Assembly (NCBI GenBank): GCA_902778625.1
Contig: CACYYM010000020.1
Location: 1-64,000 of the forward strand
Length of the DNA: 64,000 bases
Reading direction: 5' to 3'
Origin: an uncultured Bacteroidales bacterium
Lineage (GTDB): Bacteria; Bacteroidota; Bacteroidia; Bacteroidales; Bacteroidaceae
Below are positions 1-9,028 of this stretch, piece by piece. Within the stretch, counting starts at the first letter, position 1, and every line of letters starts with the position of its first letter. Both the position numbers and the translations under genes were made by a program. Below the pieces are notes generated by a model that saw only the letters and a list, made by a program, of their open reading frames with translations, searched no databases and was not told where the DNA came from.

Positions 1-1538
1 TGGCCGTAACTTGCGAACGAACCCTCTCTTGTGCCTTTTGTACGCAGCATGGTTTCTGGTCCAGTCATGGTGAGGGTGGGCAATGGATCATCCGAACTGG
101 TTGCCTTCCATCCTTGGAAGCCAATAGCATCGCCTTCCGAGGTTATCTTCACGCCATCAGTCAGGAACAAATTGAGATGCGAACGCAGGCCTACACCAGA
201 CGCCTTGATGTTGAGTGAGCCACCACCACAAATAATTGCCTTGTCTGGCTCCTCTGTACCTGGCTGAATGCGCACTCCCATTCCATTGTCTGCAGTAATG
301 GTATTATCACCTATCAGCTTGATTTTCGGGGAGGAGAGCTTCGACTGAATGCCATAGCCTGTGGCTGCGTAGATGATGGCGTTTTTGAGTGTCAGGGTTT
401 GAGAGGCATCGTTGTATGTAATCTCCATGTTGCCCTCAAAATACCGCTCCATCGCTTCTTCGCTTAGTTCTGCGACGAGTTCTGCCAGGTTGTTCTTGTT
501 CTGCTTTGTTACTTGAATGCCGGCAATCCAAAGGTCATAGGTGTCTTCATAGGTGTCTGTGAGTACAGGGAAGATGTATTGAACTATTAATAAACCACCA
601 GATGCACCAGTAATAGTCGCTCGATGTCCATTTACATATGCAGTCACCTCATCTTTCTTGTTCCAGAATTGATGGCCTTCTGTTGGTTTTAAAAGAAAAG
701 ATACCTTATATATCCCACCTTCGGAAAATATGTAATCATCTGGCAATTTCCAACCAGCACCAGCGTACCACTCTACTATTGGAGCGTAATAGTCCTCACT
801 ATCAGTGACAATATTTGATGAAGGCGTATTTCCTATTTGGGGTGCTTCGACAGTTACGCTTACCGAATTGATAGTGCGCTTTATGTAGACTTCCTGGGCC
901 ACTTTCGTACCGTCATAGAAAGTACCGCCACTGTCATAACATCCGTATGCAAAACATTTATTAAACACTGGGCTTTCCATTGATTGACCTACTGTGGTCC
1001 AAGCTTGCCCCCCATACGTTTTGATGTTCATCTCGCAATTATCCAAGTAAATACTTGAGAAGCGATGCTGGACACCAACCGCTGAGGAGCCATAAGCCGT
1101 CATATTGATTGTGACATCTTTAATGGTCATACTCACATCATCACTTGAACTAGTTACTATATATTGTGGATTAGTGTGTGAGGATTCCATCGTCAATGTA
1201 CCATTTCCACAGATTGTGAGATGGCCATTGTTTTGATAATTAATTCCATTAGGATAAGCCCCCTCGAATTTGCAGTTCCCATCAACCTGTATGATTAATG
1301 TGGGATTTATATTTCCATATACCGTAATGATGGGCGTGTCTGATTTCCGCAGTGTTCCTTCTTTCAGATGAAGCACATTGGCTGCAGGGTCATAACTCCA
1401 TGCCTTTCCAGAACTCAACGACTGATAATTGCTTGAATTGACAACAGTTCCCATCATGATGAATCCATAATCAGTTTGGGCCCATGCACCTGCAGTCATT
1501 GCCACAAGCGCTAAGATTGTAAGTAATAGTCTTTTCAT
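1..1538 (-). CDS. Secreted repeat protein, C-terminus cut by window edge
   Basis: Open for 512 codons from an ATG at 1538-1536 to the left edge with no stop, so the gene is partial at its 3' end. The first 21 residues (MKRLLLTILALVAMTAGAWA then Q) form a clear signal peptide. The body has no enzyme motif that I recognise. It contains short, glycine- and asparagine-rich strands of the kind L-x-I-x-G-x-G-T-L-T and, further on, I-K-L-I-G-D-N-T-I-T, occurring at least twice, which suggests a beta-helix or carbohydrate-binding type fold exported to the cell surface. A TATCTTTG element lies about 55 bp upstream. A type IX C-terminal signal may lie beyond the edge; this cannot be seen. The reading frame and secretion are firm, the function unknown. 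Confidence 0.75.
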   Translation of the reverse strand, partial: MKRLLLTILALVAMTAGAWAQTDYGFIMMGTVVNSSNYQSLSSGKAWSYDPAANVLHLKEGTLRKSDTPIITVYGNINPTLIIQVDGNCKFEGAYPNGINYQNNGHLTICGNGTLTMESSHTNPQYIVTSSSDDVSMTIKDVTINMTAYGSSAVGVQHRFSSIYLDNCEMNIKTYGGQAWTTVGQSMESPVFNKCFAYGCYDSGGTFYDGTKVAQEVYIKRTINSVSVTVEAPQIGNTPSSNIVTDSEDYYAPIVEWYAGAGWKLPDDYIFSEGGIYKVSFLLKPTEGHQFWNKKDEVTAYVNGHRATITGASGGLLIVQYIFPVLTDTYEDTYDLWIAGIQVTKQNKNNLAELVAELSEEAMERYFEGNMEITYNDASQTLTLKNAIIYAATGYGIQSKLSSPKIKLIGDNTITADNGMGVRIQPGTEEPDKAIICGGGSLNIKASGVGLRSHLNLFLTDGVKITSEGDAIGFQGWKATSSDDPLPTLTMTGPETMLRTKGTREGSFASYG

Positions 1539-1593
1539 AGTGGTTTGTTTTATGAGGTTTGACATTGCCATTGTTTTCATACCATTCTCGCCG

Positions 1594-1601
1594 CAAAGAT
1601 A
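1594..1601 (-). promoter_or_regulatory. Bacteroidetes -7 element for the leftmost secreted protein
   Basis: Reads TATCTTTG on the minus strand, matching TAnnTTTG, 55 bp before the ATG at 1538. No clean TTTG -33 box was seen. Confidence 0.55.
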
Positions 1602-1711
1602 CGGAAAAAAAATAAAGGACGAAAGAAAAGGGGAAGAAAATCTTCAAATAACAGTTATAACAGATAACAGTTTATTTTTTAAGGGGTGGGGTAGCCCCCT
1701 CACTTTCGCTT

Positions 1712-1806
1712 TTTCGTACCTTTGACTTCGTCGAAAGTACTTTCGCTCGGAAATACTCAAATAAATTTGGTATTTCGCTCGCTTATTCGTACCTTTGCAC
1801 GCGAAT
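1712..1806 (+). promoter_or_regulatory. Promoter module with -33/-7 boxes before the YqiA-like gene
   Basis: TTTG at 1766-1769 and TACCTTTG at 1790-1797 are 20 bp apart, the classical Bacteroidetes spacing. Just upstream is a second TACCTTTG (1717-1724) and a perfect 14-bp palindrome CGAAAGTACTTTCG (1732-1745). The whole 95-bp block has a diverged second copy before the amidase gene at 16229-16331. Confidence 0.7.
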
Positions 1807-1821
1807 TACTCGTGCGAGTAA

Positions 1822-2418
1822 ATGAAAAAGGTGCTCTACATTCACGGCTTTGCTTCGGCTGGCAGCACGGGGTCTGCCACTCAGATGCGCAATCATCTCT
1901 ACCCGAAAGGCGTGCAGGTGATAAGCCCCGATGTGCCTGTAGAACCCATCAAGGCAATAGGTTTCCTTAAAGAACTCGTGGCGAACGAGCAGCCTGACCT
2001 CATCGTGGCAACCAGCATGGGAGCCATGTACGCCGAACAACTCAGGGGAGTGAAGCGCATCCTGGTCAATCCCTCGTTCCACATGGCTCGACTGCTGACC
2101 TTCCGAGGCTTGGGGCGCCGTGAGTTCCGCAACAAGCGCCAAGACGGTGCAACCGAGTTTAAGGTTGACAAAGCCATGATTCAAGCCTTCCAGCAAGTAG
2201 AGAAGGACAGCTTCAAGGGCATAGATGCCACCGAGAAAGCCCTTGTGTGGGGACTCTTTGGCACGCAGGACAAGCTCGTCAACTGCCAGAGCGACTTCCT
2301 GAAGCACTACGGAAAGGCGCAAATGACGCTCTTCGAGGGCGAACACTTCCTCAACGACAAAGTGCTGAGCAAGGTCGTGATGCCAATGGTCGAGGCGAGC
2401 CTCGAAATTCAAAATTAA
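1822..2418 (+). CDS. YqiA-like alpha/beta-hydrolase esterase (UPF0227)
   Basis: A 198-residue cytoplasmic protein with no signal peptide. It starts with the oxyanion motif HGF (residues 8-10). The likely nucleophile is Ser65 in A-T-S-M-G, the acid Asp150 in G-T-Q-D and the base His175 in G-E-H-F. Together these are the order and spacing of the small YqiA/UPF0227 esterases, which cleave short acyl esters; the natural substrate is not known. The ATG follows the TACCTTTG promoter by about 25 bp. It ends 19 bp before ffh and probably shares its transcript. The family call is good; the biological role is inferred. Confidence 0.8.
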   Translation: MKKVLYIHGFASAGSTGSATQMRNHLYPKGVQVISPDVPVEPIKAIGFLKELVANEQPDLIVATSMGAMYAEQLRGVKRILVNPSFHMARLLTFRGLGRREFRNKRQDGATEFKVDKAMIQAFQQVEKDSFKGIDATEKALVWGLFGTQDKLVNCQSDFLKHYGKAQMTLFEGEHFLNDKVLSKVVMPMVEASLEIQN

Positions 2419-2437
2419 TAAATTCAAAATTCAAGAT
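2404..2437. repeat. 7-bp period repeat (AAATTCA) before ffh
   Basis: AAATTCA occurs at 2405-2411, 2420-2426 and 2427-2433, with AAATTAA at 2412-2418. It fills the gap between the esterase stop and the ffh start and overlaps the last codons of the esterase gene. Confidence 0.6.
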
Positions 2438-3773
2438 ATGTTTGAAAACTTAAGCGAACGGCTGGAACGGTCGTTCAAGATACTGAAAGGTGAAGGTAAG
2501 ATAACCGAGATCAACGTCGCCGAGACGCTGAAGGATGTGCGTCGTGCCCTGCTCGATGCCGACGTCAACTACAAGGTGGCAAAGACTTTCACCGATACCG
2601 TCAAGCAGAAAGCACTTGGCCAAAACGTTTTGACAGCCGTCAAGCCCCAGCAATTGATGGTGAAGATTGTGCACGATGAGCTGGCCGAACTGATGGGCGG
2701 TGAGACGACCGACATGAATCTGAAAGGTCACCCTGCCATCATCCTCATGGCTGGCCTGAATGGTGCAGGTAAAACCACGATGAGTGGCAAGCTGGCGAAA
2801 CTGCTCAAGGAAAAGCGAGGGAAGAATCCTTTGCTTGCTGCTTGCGACACATTCCGCCCTGCTGCAATGGAGCAACTGCGTGTTCTTGGCGAACAGGTAG
2901 GCGTTCCCGTTCATCTGGAAGAAGGCGCAACAGACCCTGTGCTTGTTGCCAAGAATGCCATTCAGCATGCAAAAGCTCAGGGATTCGACGTGCTCATCAT
3001 CGATACGGCAGGTCGTCAGGCCGTTGACGAGGAATTGATGCAGCAGATACAAGACATCCGAGATGCCACTCAGCCTGACGAGATACTCTTCGTCGTGGAC
3101 GCTATGACCGGTCAGGACGCCGTCAATACGGCAAAGGAGTTCAATGATAGGTTGGACTACACAGGCGTGATTCTCACCAAGCTCGATGGCGATACCAGAG
3201 GTGGTGCTGCGCTCAGCATCAGAAGCGTCGTCGATAAGCCCATCAAGTTCGTCGGCACAGGCGAGAAGATGGAAGCGCTCGACCCGTTCCACCCAAGCCG
3301 TATGGCCGACCGTATCCTTGGCATGGGCGATATCGTTTCGCTCGTCGAAAGGGCTCAGGAGCAATACGACGAGGAGGAGGCACGCCGCTTGGAGAAGAAG
3401 ATCCAGAAGAATCAGTTTGACTTCAACGACTTCTACAAGCAGATTCAACAAATCAAGAAGATGGGCAGCGTCAAGGACTTGGTCGGCATGATTCCCGGAG
3501 TGGGCAAGGCCGTCAAGGACCTCGACATCGACGATAATGCTTTCAAGAACATAGAGGCCATCATCCTCAGCATGACGCCAAAGGAAAGGACGCACCCCGA
3601 ATGCCTCAACACAAGCCGCAGAATGCGATTGGCAAAGGGCTCGGGTACCAACATACAGGAGGTGAACAAGCTCATCAAGCAGTTCGACCAGACGCGCAAG
3701 ATGATGAAGCTCGTCACAGACAAGAGCAAGATGCAGCAAATGGCAGCCATGATGAAAGGCGGAATGCCAAGGG

Positions 3774-3778
<5 letters not shown>
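2438..3778 (+). CDS. ffh: Signal recognition particle protein Ffh
   Basis: A 446-residue SRP54-type GTPase that binds SRP RNA and signal sequences of nascent membrane proteins and docks with FtsY. An N-terminal helical bundle is followed by the G domain: P-loop G-L-N-G-A-G-K-T-T (about 106-114), DTFRPAA (137-143), DTAGR (189-193) and TKLDGDTRGG (247-256). The C-terminal methionine-rich M domain has the RNA-binding S-R-R-M-R-L-A-K-G-S-G-T near residue 390 and a Met-rich tail. Length is normal. The stop TAG at 3776-3778 lies inside the first unit of the downstream 7-bp repeat array. It is probably co-transcribed with the upstream esterase. Confidence 0.97.
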
Positions 3779-3920
<142 letters not shown>

Positions 3921-3931
3921 TAGAGTTAAAT

Positions 3932-4813
3932 ATGCAATTGATAGACGGAAAACAGACTGCTGCCACGATTAAGGCAGAGATAAAGAAAGAGGTAGAAGAT
4001 ATCGTATCGAAGGGTGGCAAGCGTCCACACCTTGCAGCCATTCTTGTCGGTCACGACGGTGGCAGCGAGACATATGTGCGCAACAAAGTGCTTGCTTGCG
4101 AGGCTTGTGGCTTCCAAAGCACTTTGCTTCGCTTCGAGGACGACATCACAGAGGAGCAACTGCTTCAGGAAGTGGATAAACTCAACAAAGATGCCTCCGT
4201 CGACGGCTTCATCGTGCAGCTTCCTTTGCCCAAGCACATCAGCGAACAGAAAGTCATAGAAGCCATCGACTACAAGAAAGATGTGGATGGTTTCCATCCC
4301 ATCAACGTTGGTAGAATGGCAATTGGTCTGCCTTGCTACATAAGCGCGACACCAAAAGGCATCTTGGAGCTGCTTCGCCGTTATGAGATACCGACAAGCG
4401 GCAAGAAGTGCGTCATCCTTGGCCGCAGCAACATTGTAGGCAAACCTATGGCACAGCTCATGATGCAGAAGCAGTTTGGCGACGCAACTGTAACTGTTTG
4501 CCACAGCCGCAGCAAGACGCTCAAGGAAGAGTGTCGGCAAGCTGACATCATCATTGCAGCCATAGGGCAGCCAGGCTTCCTCAAGGCAGACATGGTGAAG
4601 GAAGGCGTAGTGGTTATTGACGTGGGCACGACTCGTGTGCCTGATGCAACGAAGAAGAGCGGCTTTCGTCTGCAGGGCGATGTCGACTTCGAGAACGTGG
4701 CACCGCTTTGCTCATATATCACGCCTGTTCCTGGTGGCGTAGGGCCAATGACGATATGCATGCTCATGCTCAACACACTTGCAGCAGGCAAACACATGTA
4801 TTATAGTTCATAG
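3932..4813 (+). CDS. folD: Bifunctional methylene-THF dehydrogenase/cyclohydrolase FolD
   Basis: A 293-residue protein interconverting 5,10-methylene-, methenyl- and 10-formyl-tetrahydrofolate with NADP, feeding purine and formyl-methionine synthesis. The catalytic motif Y-V-R-N-K (Tyr48, Lys52), [10 protein letters not shown] (91-100), the dinucleotide-binding G-R-S-N-I-V-G-K-P (164-172) and [10 protein letters not shown] (265-274) are all intact. The last residues (Y-Y-S-S) and the TAG stop at 4811-4813 are encoded by the heptamer repeat that follows, so the C-terminus has been extended or remodelled by repeat sequence. It lies downstream of ffh across the repeat array. Confidence 0.96.
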   Translation: MQLIDGKQTAATIKAEIKKEVEDIVSKGGKRPHLAAILVGHDGGSETYVRNKVLACEACGFQSTLLRFEDDITEEQLLQEVDKLNKDASVDGFIVQLPLPKHISEQKVIEAIDYKKDVDGFHPINVGRMAIGLPCYISATPKGILELLRRYEIPTSGKKCVILGRSNIVGKPMAQLMMQKQFGDATVTVCHSRSKTLKEECRQADIIIAAIGQPGFLKADMVKEGVVVIDVGTTRVPDATKKSGFRLQGDVDFENVAPLCSYITPVPGGVGPMTICMLMLNTLAAGKHMYYSS

Positions 4814-4893
4814 TCCATAGTTCATAGTCCATAGTTGACTTACGTCGAGCTAAAGCTTCATAGTCCATAGTTTGTAGTTTATAGTTCATAGTT
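4803..4893. repeat. Second YCATAGT heptamer block with an embedded 25-bp motif
   Basis: Heptamer units flank a 25-bp insertion at 4834-4858. That insertion matches, on the opposite strand, 18926-18950 (2 mismatches) and, on the same strand, 24552-24576 (about 4-5 mismatches). In both other places the motif sits within a 22-bp period array. The block fills the gap between folD and the patatin gene. Confidence 0.85.
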
Positions 4894-7116
4894 ATGAAAA
4901 GGAAACTTTGGTTGCTCGTTGTTGCAGTTCTGTTGTGCTGCAATATGAGTGCTCAGCAGGATAGCGTATCTGCTGGCAGGAAGAAGGTTGGCGTCGTCCT
5001 GAGTGGTGGCGGAGCTAAGGGAATGGCACACATCGGTGTGCTGAAAGTCTTGGAGCGGGCAGGCATTCCTGTCGACTACATTACCGGCACATCGATGGGC
5101 AGCATCATTGGTGGCCTGTATGCCATCGGTTATAATGCCAATTCGCTCGATTCGATGGTGCGAAAGCAAGACTGGAGCTACGTCATTACCGACAAGGAAG
5201 ACCTTAGCAACCAAAGCCTTACCGACCGAAGCAAGCAATACACTTACGTCTTCTCTACGGGACTTTCCTTCGGCAAGAACAAAACCGGCGATGGAGGTCT
5301 TATCAAGGGCAAGAACCTTGCGGAACTCTTCGGACAGCTTTGTACGGGCTATACCGACTCGCTCGACTTCTCGAAAGACTTGAAGATACCCTTTGCCTGC
5401 GTGGCCACGAATATTATCGACAATAGCGAAGTCGATTTCCATAGCGGCAGATTGCCTCAAGCTATGCGAGCCTCGATGGCCATTCCTGCTGCCTTTGCTC
5501 CTGTCAGACTTGGCGATATGGTGCTTGTAGATGGTGGCATGAAGAACAACTATCCTGCCGACCTTGCGAAGGAAATGGGGGCAGACGTCATCATTGGTGT
5601 TACCGTTCAGGGCGACGCGAAAACCGCCGACGAGATTAAGGGCACGCTAGGCGTCTTGAATCAGATCATCGACATAAACTGCAAGAACAAACTCGAGGAG
5701 AATATTGCCATGACCGATTTGCACATGCGAGTCAATACGACGGGCTACAATACTGCGAGTTTCTCCGCAGCAGCCGTCGATACGCTTGTCCGTCGTGGCG
5801 AGGAGGAAGCTATGCGTCACTATGATGAGCTGATGGCTCTGAAGAAGAATCTGAACCTTCCCGAGGGCTATACTCCCCCCCGATACCATCCTCTCCGTCC
5901 TAAGGTTATGACTGAGCGGCAATATGTCAAAAGGTATTATTTCGAGAACATGACGGCTCAGGACGAGCGTTTCCTGCGTCAGAAGTTTCACCTGAACAGG
6001 AACGACAGCATAGATGCCAACTTGCAGCAGCAGCTTACCACTTCCATGCGTGTTGACCTCTTCTACAAGACTGCCGAGTGCCGGCTTTTGCCCGACGACG
6101 ATGGCGTGTTTGTTGTGCTTGCAGCAGGCGAACGCAAGACAGCACAGGCTCGCGTCGGTTTGCGTTTCGACACAGAGGAGTATGCTGCCGTGCTGTTGGG
6201 GCTTGATGTGCCATTGAAGTCAGCAGTACCCTTGAACACAGAACTGACGGTACGCTTGGGCAAGCGCATCATGGCTCGTGGCGAGCTGACTGCCCATCCT
6301 CGTAGCTTCACGCGTCCCAGTTTGAACTATACTTTCCGCCACAACGATATTGACTTCTACGTTGGAGGCGACCGTGCTTACAGCATCCTCTACAACCAGT
6401 TCCAAGCAGAGGCAGTGCCTATCAGCAACGATTTCCGCAACTTCAATTTCCAGATGGCTTTGCGCTGGAACTACATGCATTATCGCAACAAGCTCGAGTC
6501 GGAGAAATCGACAAACGTCACGCTCACGAATGGACACTATTACAGCTATCGCGCACGTCTGGTCTATAACAGCGAGGACGATTGGTACTTCCCGACACGG
6601 GGTTCGCGTTTCAAGGCGGAGTATGCTTACGTGACGGACAATCTCATCAAACTCGAGGACAAGGCTGGCTTGAGCGACATTAGTGCCAGTTGGCGCAGGT
6701 CGTTTACCTTTGGCAATCGTTTCACCCTTCAACCGATGGTTTACGGTCGTATGCTTTTGGGCAAGGCGGTTCCCTTCATCTTCGCCAATACCGTCGGAGG
6801 CGATTGGTTTGGTCATTATGTGGAGCAGCAGATGCCTTTCGCAGGCGTGGGTAATGTGGAGTTCGTTGCCGACCAGTTTATTGCTGCACAAGTTCAGGGT
6901 CAGTACCGTTTCGGTTCCAGCCACTATGTGTTCCTCCGCTTGGCGGGGGCTCAACAGGCGGAAAAGCTGAAGGAAATCTTCGACCACAGAACCCTGTTCG
7001 GCGTTCAGGCTGCTTACTACTACAAAACCATGTTTGGCCCTCTTGGAGCCACTTTCGGCTATAGCAACCGCACGAAGGAGCCGTACTTCTACTTGAACCT
7101 TGGGTATGAGTTCTGA
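4894..7116 (+). CDS. Patatin-like phospholipase fused to an outer-membrane barrel
   Basis: A 740-residue exported protein with a signal peptide (cut near residue 20, M-S-A-Q). The N-terminal patatin domain has the oxyanion motif G-G-G-A-K-G (38-43), the nucleophile elbow G-T-S-M-G (Ser67) and D-G-G (213-215), the Ser-Asp dyad of lipid acyl hydrolases. After a linker of about 100 residues resembling a POTRA-type segment, the rest is rich in alternating beta strands and ends in N-L-G-Y-E-F, a terminal aromatic typical of 16-stranded Omp85/TpsB-type barrels. This is the RssA-Omp85 architecture common in Bacteroidetes. It probably hydrolyses envelope lipids; the substrate is unknown. Confidence 0.9.
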   Translation: MKRKLWLLVVAVLLCCNMSAQQDSVSAGRKKVGVVLSGGGAKGMAHIGVLKVLERAGIPVDYITGTSMGSIIGGLYAIGYNANSLDSMVRKQDWSYVITDKEDLSNQSLTDRSKQYTYVFSTGLSFGKNKTGDGGLIKGKNLAELFGQLCTGYTDSLDFSKDLKIPFACVATNIIDNSEVDFHSGRLPQAMRASMAIPAAFAPVRLGDMVLVDGGMKNNYPADLAKEMGADVIIGVTVQGDAKTADEIKGTLGVLNQIIDINCKNKLEENIAMTDLHMRVNTTGYNTASFSAAAVDTLVRRGEEEAMRHYDELMALKKNLNLPEGYTPPRYHPLRPKVMTERQYVKRYYFENMTAQDERFLRQKFHLNRNDSIDANLQQQLTTSMRVDLFYKTAECRLLPDDDGVFVVLAAGERKTAQARVGLRFDTEEYAAVLLGLDVPLKSAVPLNTELTVRLGKRIMARGELTAHPRSFTRPSLNYTFRHNDIDFYVGGDRAYSILYNQFQAEAVPISNDFRNFNFQMALRWNYMHYRNKLESEKSTNVTLTNGHYYSYRARLVYNSEDDWYFPTRGSRFKAEYAYVTDNLIKLEDKAGLSDISASWRRSFTFGNRFTLQPMVYGRMLLGKAVPFIFANTVGGDWFGHYVEQQMPFAGVGNVEFVADQFIAAQVQGQYRFGSSHYVFLRLAGAQQAEKLKEIFDHRTLFGVQAAYYYKTMFGPLGATFGYSNRTKEPYFYLNLGYEF

Positions 7117-7140
7117 GGATAGTCCATAGTTCATAGTTTA
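7117..7140. repeat. Short YCATAGT heptamer run before the DUF4421 gene
   Basis: Three heptamer units (GATAGTC-CATAGTT-CATAGTT) separate the patatin stop from the next ATG. The unit is the same as in the longer arrays at 3774 and 4803. Confidence 0.7.
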
Positions 7141-8172
7141 ATGGTCGTGAGGGTAATACATAATGTTAGTTTTCGGGCTGTCTTTTGTCTGTTGTCCGTT
7201 GTCTGTTGTCTTTCCGAGATTCATGCCGAGAGCCGCGTGAAGAAGCTATGGACGAAGGCCGACAGCATCCTCACGACACGCTATTACCGCACGCCCTACG
7301 ACACGAACTATGTGGTCCGCCCAGAGGGGAAGCTCACCCTGAAGCTTAGAGGAAGCCAGACCGGCAACAGCGTTCGGGCGAGGGGAACGGTGCGAGATGT
7401 CCATTTCAAATCGTATCTCAGCACGAGCCACAAGACCACGATATCCATCGGCGGTGCCTATCGAGGACTCGCGGCCTCCTATTCAATCAATCCCGCCAAG
7501 CTGAAAGGATTCTACGACGACTACGAGCTCAACATCAGCTACTATGCCAGCAGATTCTGCATAGATGCCAGCTATCAGCGCTCTTCCTCTTTGTCCGGGG
7601 ACATGACATTCGGAGAGAATACACTTCGCATGCAGCGGGAGGAGGCGAACTTGAAGGTCTTCAACATCACGGGCTACTATGTCTTCAACCACCGGCGCTA
7701 TTGCGTCTCTGCTGCCTACAACCAGAGCTACATCCAGCGGCGCAGTGCCGGCTCATGGCTGGCAGGCCTGAGTTATCAGGGCGGACACATCAGGACGAGC
7801 GACGAGCGCAAGGAGCTAAGACCCGACGACCCCGATGTCAGCATCTATGTGGGGCATCTGGGCATCGGAGGCGGCTACGGATACAACCTTGTCCTCGGCA
7901 AGAAGTGGCTCCTCAATCTAACCTTGCTCCCCACATTCGTCGTCTATAATCGCAACAAGCTGACCATCAACGGCGAGAGCCAGCATGCAGGGCGAATGAA
8001 GTTCAACATGCTCTTCAACGAGCGGGCCGCCGTCGTCTATAACTTCTCTTCGCGTTACTTCGTCGGACTTACAGGAGTGGCAACCAACTCCCTTTTCGTT
8101 GACGATGCCGTAACCGTCCATCAAAACAAGTGGGTCGCCCATGCCTTTGTTGGAATGCGGCTTTGGAAGTGA
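7141..8172 (+). CDS. DUF4421 family secreted protein
   Basis: A 343-residue protein with an N-terminal signal sequence (hydrophobic stretch residues 12-26, cut near A-E-S). It then has Y-D-T-N-Y-V-V-R-P-E-G-K-L-T-L, which I recognise as the start of DUF4421, a Bacteroidetes family of predicted outer-membrane or periplasmic beta proteins without known function. The rest has amphipathic strands ending in G-M-R-L-W-K, consistent with a small barrel. The hydrophobic core of the signal peptide (7172-7215) is encoded by a 7-bp repeat (GTCYGTT). It is probably co-transcribed with the patatin gene. The family call is moderate; the function is unknown. Confidence 0.75.
   Translation: MVVRVIHNVSFRAVFCLLSVVCCLSEIHAESRVKKLWTKADSILTTRYYRTPYDTNYVVRPEGKLTLKLRGSQTGNSVRARGTVRDVHFKSYLSTSHKTTISIGGAYRGLAASYSINPAKLKGFYDDYELNISYYASRFCIDASYQRSSSLSGDMTFGENTLRMQREEANLKVFNITGYYVFNHRRYCVSAAYNQSYIQRRSAGSWLAGLSYQGGHIRTSDERKELRPDDPDVSIYVGHLGIGGGYGYNLVLGKKWLLNLTLLPTFVVYNRNKLTINGESQHAGRMKFNMLFNERAAVVYNFSSRYFVGLTGVATNSLFVDDAVTVHQNKWVAHAFVGMRLWK
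7172..7215. repeat. Heptamer repeat (GTCYGTT) inside a signal-peptide coding region
   Basis: Units GTCTGTT, GTCCGTT, GTCTGTT and GTCTTTC follow one another in phase. Because 7 is not a multiple of 3, each unit is read in a different frame, giving L-L-S-V-V-C-C-L-S. Confidence 0.85.
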
Positions 8173-8175
8173 GAA

Positions 8176-8307
8176 AACTAAGCGTAGTTAAATCGCAAAC
8201 TTCACGTGTTAAGTTGCCCAACTTCACGTGTTAAGTTGCCCAACTTCACGTGTGATCTTTGCCAACTTCACGTGTGATCTTTGCCAACTTCACGTGTGTC
8301 GTTTGGG
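8176..8307. repeat. 22-bp period array A (six units)
   Basis: The core AACTTCACGTGT starts at 8198, 8220, 8242, 8264 and 8286, exactly 22 bp apart. A degenerate unit precedes it at 8176, and another copy (AACATCATGTGT) lies at 8352, exactly three periods on. The array begins 4 bp after the DUF4421 stop. The best units are an 8-bp dyad around GT. Confidence 0.92.
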
Positions 8308-8379
8308 AATTACCTTAAGGTTGTTGACGATTTACCTGTGGATGGCTTGCAAACATCATGTGTGAATGAGCTGTGCGAT

Positions 8380-8410
8380 GTGCATCCTTATTATATATAT
8401 TAGGATGCAC
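8380..8410. repeat. Inverted repeat GTGCATCCT/AGGATGCAC
   Basis: Perfect 9-bp arms flank an AT-only loop. There is no T-run on either side, so a terminator role is uncertain. The stretch from 8411 to 8617 holds no gene but contains short heptamer-like runs (ACTCATC twice near 8454; GACGAGT and GATGAGT near 8590) in opposite orientation. Confidence 0.55.
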
Positions 8411-8617
8411 AGGCGCACATGCACAAATCGTTTTTATGCGGTTTTGCGAAAATACTCATCACTCATCATCTTTTGCCTTTAACTAGCTGATTATTAGTCT
8501 TGTAACGAGGTGACGAGTGCCTGACGACTCTTCACCCACTCATCACCCGTGTATTCTTTTGTGTATCAGCGCTTTAAGCAGGGTTGGTGACGAGTGATGA
8601 GTGTTTTTATTTTTTGG

Positions 8618-8902
8618 GGTAATAATATAGCAGTTGACCCCAGATGGATATGGGAGAAATAGGTTCACTATCGTTTCACATAAATGACTATTCAAATATG
8701 TCTATCGCGCTAATAGAAGATTTCAATTTCAGCCCATATAAATCCTTATTGATAGAAAATAAAAGGACTATAGATGACATCATCACTGAGGTTCTTGCCG
8801 AATACATCAACCGTAGGCGGCGTATTATGACATAGGACTATAAATGCAGCCGTTTTTTGACTGCATATAATAATCATTTGTGCCAACTGCTATATTATTG
8901 CC
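8618..8902. mobile_element. 285-bp segment bounded by 19-bp inverted repeats, MITE-like
   Basis: GGTAATAATATAGCAGTTG at 8618-8636 is repeated inverted at 8884-8902 with one mismatch. Between them lies a 63-codon open frame (8644-8835) and a TGCAG...CTGCA hairpin near 8844-8864. No target-site duplication is evident, so it may be a miniature element, a relic, or simply a gene in a structured transcript. Confidence 0.45.
8644..8835 (+). CDS. Hypothetical 63-residue protein
   Basis: A short ORF that fills most of the space between the two inverted repeats. It starts M-D-M-G-E-I-G-S-L-S and ends in a basic helix (E-Y-I-N-R-R-R-R). I do not recognise a family. No promoter element of the Bacteroidetes type was seen close upstream. 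It may be a real small gene or the tail of a lost one. Confidence 0.3.
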   Translation: MDMGEIGSLSFHINDYSNMSIALIEDFNFSPYKSLLIENKRTIDDIITEVLAEYINRRRRIMT

Positions 8903-8978
8903 TAAAATTATCTTCTACTTCGCCGGCATAAACCGAAAAGTCTTGATGAAGTAAAACGAATCAAGCGATTATTATACA

Positions 8979-9008
8979 AGAAAAGCCCACAGATTTGTGG
9001 GCTTTTCT
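8979..9008 (-). terminator. Terminator of rho
   Basis: Thirteen-bp arms AGAAAAGCCCACA and TGTGGGCTTTTCT enclose a 4-nt loop, 20 bp after the rho stop codon. The A/T-rich stem base gives a T-tract in the minus-strand transcript. Confidence 0.8.
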
Positions 9009-9028
9009 GTTTGGCTTTTTCTGTACTC

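Noticed and set aside
31..267. Plus-strand 78-codon frame at the left edge
   Set aside because: It is antisense to the continuous 512-codon secreted protein on the minus strand.
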